NCBI GenBank assembly: GCA_937899365.1
Contig: CALBPH010000609.1
Coordinates: forward strand, 1 to 6,316
DNA length: 6,316 nt
Source of the DNA: an uncultured Leptolyngbya sp.
Lineage (GTDB): Bacteria; Cyanobacteriota; Cyanobacteriia; Phormidesmidales; Phormidesmidaceae
Direction: 5' to 3'
Shown: positions 1 to 5,135 of the stretch, piece after piece
Numbering within the stretch: position 1 is the stretch's first letter
Layout of the letters: every line of letters begins with the position of its first letter
The notes under the pieces: model-generated
What the model saw: only the letters and a program-made list of their open reading frames with translations
Databases searched by the model: none
Told to the model about the DNA's origin: nothing
Program-made: the position numbers and the translations under genes

Positions 1-1
1 C

Positions 2-901
2 CCGGCAAATGCCCTGGGACAGTTAGCTGGGACGCTACAAACCCTGCAGGGAAATCTCGACCGGCTAGATGACGTGTTGGAAAATGAAACAGATTTAGCC
101 TTTTGCCAACACTGTAAGCACAATGTCTCTGAAGAAGAGGAAGCTGCCAACAATCATCGGCTTTCGGGGGCCGTGGAGATTCATCATCTTTCTTTCGGCT
201 ATAGTCCACTAGATCCGCCCTTGATTGAAGACTTTAACCTGACGATTAAACCGGGGCAGCGGATTGCGCTAGTAGGCGGTAGCGGCTCGGGCAAATCTAC
301 GCTGGCTCGGGTAATCGCCGGACTGTATCAGCCAAGAAGTGGGGATGTCTGTTTTGATGGTCGCCCCCGACAAGAGACTTCCCAGGCCACCTTAACCAAC
401 TCCATTGCCATGGTGGAGCAAGATATTCTGTTGTTTGCTGGCAGCGTGCGCGATAACCTCACCCTGTGGGATGACACGGTGCCCGACGAAGATTTAAAGC
501 AGGCCTGTCGAGATGCCGCTATTGAAGAAGCGGTTTTGGCAATGCCCTATGGCTATGATGCCACCCTGTTAGAGGGGGGACAGAACCTCAGCGGTGGTCA
601 GCGACAGCGACTGGAAATTGCCCGAGCCCTGGTGAATAACCCATCAATTTTGATTATGGATGAGGCGACCAGTGCCTTGGATACGGAGACTGAGAAGATT
701 ATTGATCAGAATCTGCGGCGGCGAGGGTGTACGTGCATTATTGTGGCGCATCGGTTAAGTACAATTCGAGATGCAGATGAGATTATTGTGTTAGATCGCG
801 GCAAGGTGGTGCAGCGGGGAAATCACGACGAACTTTGGCAAATGGCCGGACATTATGGGGATTTGATTCGGAGTTCGGGGACAGCATTGGCGGTGGCCTA
901 G
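2..901 (+). CDS. NHLM-type peptide export ABC transporter, peptidase/permease/ATPase subunit, C-terminal part (partial, 5' end outside window)
   Basis: The frame is open from base 2 with no stop, so the GTG at 74 is not the true start; 299 residues are visible. The opening residues (a GNLDRLDDVLEN stretch) match the linker between the membrane and ATPase domains of NHLM transporter subunit 1 (TIGR03796-like), which normally carries a C39 peptidase at its N-terminus to cut leader peptides. The ATPase domain is complete. Counting residues from base 74, it has an A-loop FGY near 41-43, Walker A GGSGSGKST near 68-76, a Q-loop glutamine near 116, signature LSGGQRQR near 172-179, Walker B ILIMDEATSALD near 192-203, and an H-loop AHRLST near 225-230. 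It should hydrolyse ATP at the inner membrane to drive peptide export. An unusual FCQHCKH sits in the linker. Family assignment is strong; the exported substrate is unknown. Confidence 0.9.
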   Translation, partial: PANALGQLAGTLQTLQGNLDRLDDVLENETDLAFCQHCKHNVSEEEEAANNHRLSGAVEIHHLSFGYSPLDPPLIEDFNLTIKPGQRIALVGGSGSGKSTLARVIAGLYQPRSGDVCFDGRPRQETSQATLTNSIAMVEQDILLFAGSVRDNLTLWDDTVPDEDLKQACRDAAIEEAVLAMPYGYDATLLEGGQNLSGGQRQRLEIARALVNNPSILIMDEATSALDTETEKIIDQNLRRRGCTCIIVAHRLSTIRDADEIIVLDRGKVVQRGNHDELWQMAGHYGDLIRSSGTALAVA

Positions 902-903
902 GT

Positions 904-927
904 GGGTTAGCCCTTTAGCGCTAACTC
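904..927 (+). other. Weak inverted repeat between the two transporter genes
   Basis: GTTAGC (906-911) pairs with GCTAAC (920-925). The stem extends to 8 pairs with one G-T wobble around an 8-base loop. It starts 2 bases after the stop of subunit 1. There is no T-run behind it, so a classic intrinsic terminator is not supported; an mRNA-stabilising or attenuating hairpin is possible. The rest of the 110-bp gap (902-1011) shows no convincing promoter: the best pair, TTAAAC at 961 and TATCTT at 984, is poor. Confidence 0.3.
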
Positions 928-1011
928 CCGACGCTTTTAGATACCTCTTCCTATGGGGTATTAAACAAATTCTTTTTAGACACTATCTTCTAAGACACCG
1001 GATTAAATCCC

Positions 1012-3273
1012 ATGGTTCTTGCAGATTCACAAAGCACGTCTAACGCGTCTGGTATTCAGACCATTAGTAGTAATGATGTCTTTCCCCTTTTGGCCTCGGG
1101 ACTGTGGCAAGTCAAATCCGGTCGCCTTGGTATTTTTGCCGTGGGCTGGAAGAATGGTGCAGCTGTGGGCGAACGCCGCTATCTGTGGACCGTGGATGTG
1201 GGGGATTTGATCATTGAGACGGAAGCGCGATCCTGTGACTTAGCATTGGTGGCGGTGGCCTTTGAGGCGAGTGAGATTGAGCCCATTGCTAAGGAGGCGG
1301 ATGCTAATGGAGACGGAGGGATTTGTGGCCATGTAACAATTCCGTTGCTCAGGCAGGTTGAGCGCTGGGTAGGGGGGCTGACCCAGGTAAAGGGATTTCC
1401 TGGAAGGTCAATTGCGGAGGTTTCTGAGGCTGTTGGAACCGTGAGTCTTGAGCCGGCTGGCAGCTACAGTCCCAAGGCAGCGATGATGTGGGTAAAACCC
1501 AAGACAAATCAGGCGTATTGGCTAGATACATCGCAGTTTGTGCTAGAGCCGTCTTATCCGTTGTTTCCCATTTCACGGACGACTTGGTTACAGGCCCAAG
1601 AGCAGTCAGTGGATTTAGAGGTGGTATCGGCTGACCAGCTTTGCTCAAAGAGTTCTTACAAAGAATTCATGCAGGGTTTAAATCTCTTTCATCAGTATGC
1701 GTTGGAGGTAATCGAAGCGGGGTGGCAAACCGATCGCCAGCGGGGTGAACAACAGTTTACGGCCCGTCAACAGCTAAACCAAGAGGTGACTCAAACGACG
1801 CTGCAGGGGCTGGTATCGGTCTTGCAGCCCAGTGCAGGAGACTATTTACTGGCGGAAACACCGCTGTTGAGAATTGCGGGGGCCGTGGGTCATGCGTTGG
1901 GGGTGAAAATTGAGCCACCGGCAGAATCTGAACAAGCACAGCAGGTTAAAGAGCCGCTAGAGGCTATTGCCAGATCGTCTCAGTTACGACTGCGACAGGT
2001 ATTGCTGCGGGGGCGCTGGTGGCGACAGGATGCGGGGCCCCTAGTCGCCTATACCCAGGAGGGGCGTCAGCCGGTGGCCCTAATACCCGTACGCCAGACC
2101 CACTATGAGCTATTAGATGCCAGCGGTAAACGCGTAGCGGTCAATGAAGCTGTGGCGAAAACGGTGGAACCGGTGGCGTTTATGTTCTATCGACCGTTGC
2201 CCGAGGGCCATCTAACCGCCTGGGATTTGCTTAAATTTGCCTTTCAAGGGCGGCGGCGAGACCTGACGGTGGTGGGGCTGGCGGGGGTAGTTGTGACTCT
2301 GTTGGGTATGGTCCTCCCCCAGATGACGGCGGTCTTGGTGGATGATGCGATTCCGTTTGGGAGTTCTGGGTTGCTGTTTCAAATTGGTCTGGCCCTGGTG
2401 GCGGTGGCGATTGGGCGGGCCAGTTTTCAGCTGGTGCAGGCGATTACCACCATGCGGCTAGAAACAGGCTCTGATGTGGCCCTCCAGGCGGCGGTGTGGG
2501 ATCGATTGCTTAAGCTGCGCACGTCGTTTTTTAGGGACTATGCCACGGGAGATTTGCTATCGCGGGTATCGAGCATTACGTCAATTCGTCGGTTGCTGAG
2601 CGGCTCGGCGTTAGATGCAATTTTGTCAGGGACATTTGCGTTGTTGAACCTGGGGCTGTTGTTTTATTACAGCGGTAAGCTGGCGGCTTTGGCCCTGGCG
2701 GTGGCGTTGTTAATTATGGTGGTTACCATTACCTCTGGGGCGTTATTACTAAAGAAACAACGGCCTATGTTGGAGATTCGAGGAGAACTCTATGGTTTGA
2801 TGGTGCAGCTGATTAATGGGGTGTCAAAGTTGCGGATTGCGGGGGCGGAGTCGAGGGCATTTGCCCAGTGGGGTAACAAGTATCGTCAGCTGTTGCAGAT
2901 AGAGCTGAGCACCCAGCAGTTAGAGGATTCGGTAAGTGTATTTAATTCGGTGATTCCGACGGTGACAACGATTGCCCTATTTTGGGTGGCTAGTACGTTG
3001 GTGGGACCGTTTAGTCTATCGACAGGTAAGTTTCTGGCGTTTAATGCGGCCTTTGCTATTTTTATTGGCGGTATTACTAATTTGAGTTTGACGATGATTG
3101 ATGTGATGGATGTGATTCCGTTGTGGATGCGATCGCAACCCATCCTCGCAGCCCCCCCCGAAGTCACCATCGAAAAAAATGACCCAGGCCAGCTATCGGG
3201 AGCCTTTTGTGTCGATCATGTGCCATACAGAAACGGGGACGCCGGCCGGCGGATTTTAAATGAGGACATGTGA
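1012..3273 (+). CDS. N-terminal and membrane portion of NHLM transporter subunit 2, as translated (truncated, 753 aa)
   Basis: This is what a ribosome would make from the ATG at 1012. No good Shine-Dalgarno precedes it, but the N-terminal SGRLGIFAV...RRYLWTVDVGDLI stretch (residues about 36-67) fits the cyclic-nucleotide-binding-like, sensor-like start of this family, which supports the start. Residues about 70-400 are a soluble region specific to NHLM subunit 2. An exporter membrane domain follows (about 415-700) with six likely spans near 420-440, 455-475, 535-553, 558-580, 648-665 and 675-697. The chain ends with the first strand of the ATPase domain and then RRILNEDM, so it has no Walker A, signature or Walker B and cannot power transport alone. 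Codons from about 1240 to 3130 end unusually often in G, unlike the flanking parts. Confidence 0.85.
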   Translation: MVLADSQSTSNASGIQTISSNDVFPLLASGLWQVKSGRLGIFAVGWKNGAAVGERRYLWTVDVGDLIIETEARSCDLALVAVAFEASEIEPIAKEADANGDGGICGHVTIPLLRQVERWVGGLTQVKGFPGRSIAEVSEAVGTVSLEPAGSYSPKAAMMWVKPKTNQAYWLDTSQFVLEPSYPLFPISRTTWLQAQEQSVDLEVVSADQLCSKSSYKEFMQGLNLFHQYALEVIEAGWQTDRQRGEQQFTARQQLNQEVTQTTLQGLVSVLQPSAGDYLLAETPLLRIAGAVGHALGVKIEPPAESEQAQQVKEPLEAIARSSQLRLRQVLLRGRWWRQDAGPLVAYTQEGRQPVALIPVRQTHYELLDASGKRVAVNEAVAKTVEPVAFMFYRPLPEGHLTAWDLLKFAFQGRRRDLTVVGLAGVVVTLLGMVLPQMTAVLVDDAIPFGSSGLLFQIGLALVAVAIGRASFQLVQAITTMRLETGSDVALQAAVWDRLLKLRTSFFRDYATGDLLSRVSSITSIRRLLSGSALDAILSGTFALLNLGLLFYYSGKLAALALAVALLIMVVTITSGALLLKKQRPMLEIRGELYGLMVQLINGVSKLRIAGAESRAFAQWGNKYRQLLQIELSTQQLEDSVSVFNSVIPTVTTIALFWVASTLVGPFSLSTGKFLAFNAAFAIFIGGITNLSLTMIDVMDVIPLWMRSQPILAAPPEVTIEKNDPGQLSGAFCVDHVPYRNGDAGRRILNEDM
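3129..3136. repeat. HIP1 octamer (GCGATCGC)
   Basis: A perfect copy of the highly iterated palindrome 1 that is over-represented in many cyanobacterial genomes. It lies inside the coding sequence (W-M-R-S-Q) at the end of the membrane domain of subunit 2. CGATCG cores without the full octamer occur at 1731, 3854, 4403 and 4963. Base composition of the gene changes close to this site. Confidence 0.85.
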
Positions 3274-3316
3274 CCTTTCGCTACCGCGACGACTGACCGC
3301 TGATTTTAAATGATGT
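3217..3316. repeat. 50-bp imperfect tandem duplication inside the transporter gene
   Basis: Unit A (3217-3266) and unit B (3267-3316) align without gaps at an exact 50-bp period, with 34 of 50 positions identical by hand count. Both begin CATGTG and both contain ATTTTAAATGA (3253-3263, 3303-3313). Unit A read in the upstream frame gives HVPYRNGDAGRRILN. Unit B read in the downstream frame gives HVTFRYRDD-stop-PLILN. Both are versions of the same ATPase segment (A-loop strand to start of P-loop strand). Unit A also contains a 12-bp perfect palindrome, CGCCGGCCGGCG, at 3240-3251. At 68% identity this is not a fresh copy of one sequence; joining of two diverged alleles or paralogues fits better. 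Confidence 0.85.
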
Positions 3317-3965
3317 CAAAGTAGAGGCTAAACCTGGCGAGTTTATTGCCTTAGTCGGACCGTCAGGCTCAGGTAAATCAACGGTGTTACGACTGCTGTT
3401 GGGCTTTGAAAAACCCCAGTCAGGGACCGTTTACTTTGATGGTCGAGACATGGCGGGTTTAAATTTAACCGCCGTGCGTCGACAGCTGGGGGTGGTGTTG
3501 CAAAATGGCCATATTAGCGCCGGGTCAATTTTTGAAAACATCTCAGGTGGGGCCCTAATTACCCAGGACGATGCCTGGCGAGCGGCGGAAATGTCTGGTT
3601 TTGCCGAGGATGTACGCAACTTTCCGATGCAGCTACACACCGTGGTCAGCGAAGGGGGCGGCAATCTGTCTGGCGGCCAGCGTCAGCGGTTGATTATTGC
3701 AAGGGCATTAGCGCTCAACCCAAAACTCTTGCTGTTGGATGAAGCCACCAGTGCTTTAGACAATAAAACCCAGGCAATTGTTAGCGACAGCCTGGATCGG
3801 CTCAATGTTACCCGTGTGGTTGTGGCCCATCGGCTGAGTACTATTCGTAACGCCGATCGCATCTATGTAATTAGGGCCGGTCGTGTGGTGCAAGTTGGCA
3901 ACTTTGATGAGCTTGCTAAACAACCAGGTGTCTTTGCCGATTTGATTAAGCGGCAGCTAGCATAA
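3297..3965 (+). pseudogene. ATPase domain of NHLM transporter subunit 2, stranded downstream of the frameshift
   Basis: Open frame from just after the TGA at 3294 to the TAA at 3965. It begins PLILNDVKVEAKPGEF and contains Walker A GPSGSGKST (3357-3383), a Q-loop in GVVLQNG, signature LSGGQRQR (3666-3689), Walker B LLLLDEATSALD (about 3726-3761) and an H-loop AHRLST, with the IRNADRIYVI ending typical of ABC exporters. The first ordinary start codon is the GTG at 3384, immediately after Walker A. A protein begun there would lack the ATP-binding P-loop. Only CTG 3300 or ATT 3303 lie before it, with no Shine-Dalgarno. It is therefore best read as the broken end of the gene at 1012, not as a separate ATPase. 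Its catalytic motifs are undamaged. Confidence 0.85.
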
Positions 3966-3980
3966 GGGCCGACCGACGCA

Positions 3981-4481
3981 ATGAGTATCAAACCTGGTAG
4001 CAAATACTATCCGCTGTTTGAACACTTGCAGACATGCAATGGAGACGAAACAACGCTCACATTTGAAAAAATTGAGGCGCTGCTGCATAACTCACTGCCC
4101 GCCTCAGCATTTAAAAAGAAGAACTGGTGGAGCAACCGTGACAGTGACAGTGCCCTCCAGGCCAAAGCCTGGGTCAGCGCAGGCTACCATATCAAGACCG
4201 TTGATCTAACCCAGAAAACTGTTACCTTCCATAAATTTCAGGCACAGTACAATATTCAGAAAAAAGACAACACCGTTGTTTGGCAACAGGGGGCCATTAA
4301 AGCCCTACGCAAGCATATGAGCCTGACCCAAGCCAAATTTGCCCAAGAACTCGGCGTCCGTCGTCAAACCGTTAGCGAATGGGAGAATGGCGTCTACGAT
4401 CCCGATCGCTCTACCACAAAATTTCTTGAACTCATCGCCAAACAAACAGAGTTTCCTGTGCCGCCAACAAAACAACAATAG
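3981..4481 (+). CDS. DUF7662-like domain fused to XRE-family helix-turn-helix regulator
   Basis: 166 residues from ATG 3981, starting 15 bp after the transporter stop, so probably co-transcribed. Only a weak AAGG lies upstream. Residues about 8-84 (YYPLFEHL, LTFEKIEALL, LPASAFKKKNWWSN, AWVSAGYHIKTVDL, VTFHK) match the DUF7662 pattern, a small domain of unknown function often found in prokaryotic regulators. Residues about 104-155 form a Cro/CI-type helix-turn-helix: IKALRKHMSLTQAKFAQEL, then GVRRQTVSEWENG as turn and recognition helix, ending with a short helix. It likely binds DNA as a dimer and may control the transporter operon or the next gene. A 12-bp palindrome 41 bp past its stop is a candidate operator. 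Function and ligand are not known; an antitoxin-like role is possible, but no toxin partner is visible beside it. Confidence 0.85.
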   Translation: MSIKPGSKYYPLFEHLQTCNGDETTLTFEKIEALLHNSLPASAFKKKNWWSNRDSDSALQAKAWVSAGYHIKTVDLTQKTVTFHKFQAQYNIQKKDNTVVWQQGAIKALRKHMSLTQAKFAQELGVRRQTVSEWENGVYDPDRSTTKFLELIAKQTEFPVPPTKQQ

Positions 4482-4521
4482 TTGTTACTACAAGTCTCAG
4501 GAATATTTGACTATATTTTAT

Positions 4522-4533
4522 GGACTTAAGTCC
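4522..4533. promoter_or_regulatory. 12-bp perfect palindrome upstream of the small gene, candidate operator
   Basis: GGACTTAAGTCC reads the same on both strands. It lies between the regulator stop (4481) and the next start (4617), 83 bp before that ATG. A TTGACT at 4507-4512 just upstream resembles a -35 box, but no good -10 at normal spacing was found. A second small inverted repeat (TCAGG 4562-4566 / CCTGA 4573-4577) lies further down the leader. The location next to a helix-turn-helix gene makes a binding site plausible; this is inference. Confidence 0.35.
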
Positions 4534-4616
4534 GGTTAGCGGTCAAAATAAATCCATGCGATCAGGCGTACTCCTGACGTAGGTTTTAACCACTTTCATT
4601 TCGGAGACCAAAACGT

Positions 4617-4874
4617 ATGTTGACCGATCCAACCCAGAGTAGGGCTGTGCCAACAGCTCTACCGACTGTTCCGCCTGCTCCAGAAAGCTTGCCCGAGCAT
4701 CAGTTCGAAACCATCCGCCATCTGATCTTTGGTACCCTGACTGGTGTGCAGCTAACCATCCAGGATCTGCACAGCAAGCACTACGCTGAGCCCAACGATT
4801 GGAGTAAACCCATCTCTACCGGACGACCCAATGAGGTGATGGCGATTTTGACTAGAAAGATAAGAGTGGCCTAG
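4617..4874 (+). CDS. Conserved small cyanobacterial-type protein of unknown function
   Basis: 85 residues. The start is supported by GGAG at 4603-4606, ten bases before the ATG. The first 26 residues are proline- and threonine-rich and probably disordered (VPTALPTVPPAPESLPE). The rest, residues about 27-85, has a compact helical pattern: HQFETIRHLIFGTLTGVQLT, then IQDLHSKHYAEPNDWSKP, then ISTGRPNEVMAILTRKI. I recognise this ...YAEPNDWS...GRPNEVMAILT pattern as that of small conserved proteins in cyanobacteria that have no assigned role. No signal peptide, membrane span or cysteine motif is present, so a cytosolic protein is likely. It is not an NHLP-type precursor: no double-glycine leader end or core peptide is seen. 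A 135-bp leader separates it from the regulator, which suggests its own promoter. Confidence 0.8.
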   Translation: MLTDPTQSRAVPTALPTVPPAPESLPEHQFETIRHLIFGTLTGVQLTIQDLHSKHYAEPNDWSKPISTGRPNEVMAILTRKIRVA

Positions 4875-4879
4875 GGACT

Positions 4880-5001
4880 AACAAGTGGCCGTTGCTGAGC
4901 CTCGGTATGATTTCCTTGGTGAGATATTTATCTCCAAGATACTATACTATGGCATATCTCATCGATCGATTCATTCTCTAAATCAGCAACGGCAACAAGT
5001 G
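4880..5001. mobile_element. MITE-like 106-bp insertion with 11-bp terminal inverted repeats and 8-bp target duplication
   Basis: The element spans 4888-4993. Its ends are GCCGTTGCTGA (4888-4898) and TCAGCAACGGC (4983-4993), perfect reverse complements. It is flanked directly by AACAAGTG on both sides (4880-4887 and 4994-5001), the expected scar of transposition. The interior is AT-rich with a hairpin around GAGATA-TT-TATCTC (4921-4934) and codes for nothing credible, so it must be moved by a transposase elsewhere. An 8-bp duplication is used by several IS families (for example ISL3, IS66, IS6), and the ends alone do not decide which. It sits in the gap between two convergent genes, six bases after the stop of the small gene, where it does no coding damage. 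Confidence 0.8.
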
Positions 5002-5004
5002 CCT

Positions 5005-5062
5005 AAAAAGGTCTCCCTAAGTCTCTCAATAGTTCAGAGAACAATACTCAAACTTAGGGAGA
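5005..5062 (-). terminator. Probable intrinsic terminator of the secreted-protein gene
   Basis: On the minus strand TCTCCCTAAGT (5062 down to 5052) and ACTTAGGGAGA (5022 down to 5012) form a perfect 11-bp stem, followed after CC by TTTTT (5009-5005). The 29-base loop contains a smaller TCTCT/AGAGA hairpin. The stem is only moderately GC-rich and the loop is long, so efficiency is uncertain. It lies about 73 bases after the stop codon of the gene at 5136-6029, in the right orientation. The T-run ends three bases from the right flank of the insertion element. Confidence 0.55.
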
Positions 5063-5135
5063 TATTCACCATGGGTGGCACTTTACTGGACTGGCCCCAT
5101 GGACCATGCCTTTCCGTCAACCTTAGTGCGTGCGA

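Larger units (their letters stand above)
1012..3965 (+). pseudogene. NHLM-type ABC transporter, permease/ATPase subunit without peptidase, disrupted by an out-of-phase 50-bp duplication
   Basis: The two open stretches here, 1012-3273 and 3297-3965, are the two halves of one NHLM subunit 2 (TIGR03797-like), the partner of the upstream gene. They join in mid-domain, just where the ATPase domain begins. A 50-bp imperfect tandem repeat shifts the frame (50 is not a multiple of 3), giving a TGA at 3271. The frame of the ATPase half has its own TGA at 3294. Removing one repeat unit by joining the identical 11-bp blocks at 3253-3263 and 3303-3313 would give 2904 nt, 967 residues plus stop, a normal length for this family. 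Every other motif of both halves is intact, so the damage looks recent or conditional. A programmed frameshift is unlikely because no single slip avoids both stops. A sequencing or assembly error cannot be excluded. Confidence 0.85.

Noticed and set aside
961..989. Promoter for subunit 2 (TTAAAC / TATCTT)
   Set aside because: Both boxes are far from consensus and the pair is no better than chance in this AT-rich gap; co-transcription with subunit 1 is as likely.
1349..1939. Minus-strand open frames inside subunit 2
   Set aside because: Antisense to conserved NHLM coding sequence, without ribosome binding sites or recognisable motifs.
3255..3300. Programmed ribosomal frameshift to join the two halves of subunit 2
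   Set aside because: The first frame stops at 3271 and the downstream frame stops at 3294; the third frame is closed at 3257-3259 and 3311-3313. No single slip gives a full product, and no slippery heptamer with a following structure was seen at the needed place.
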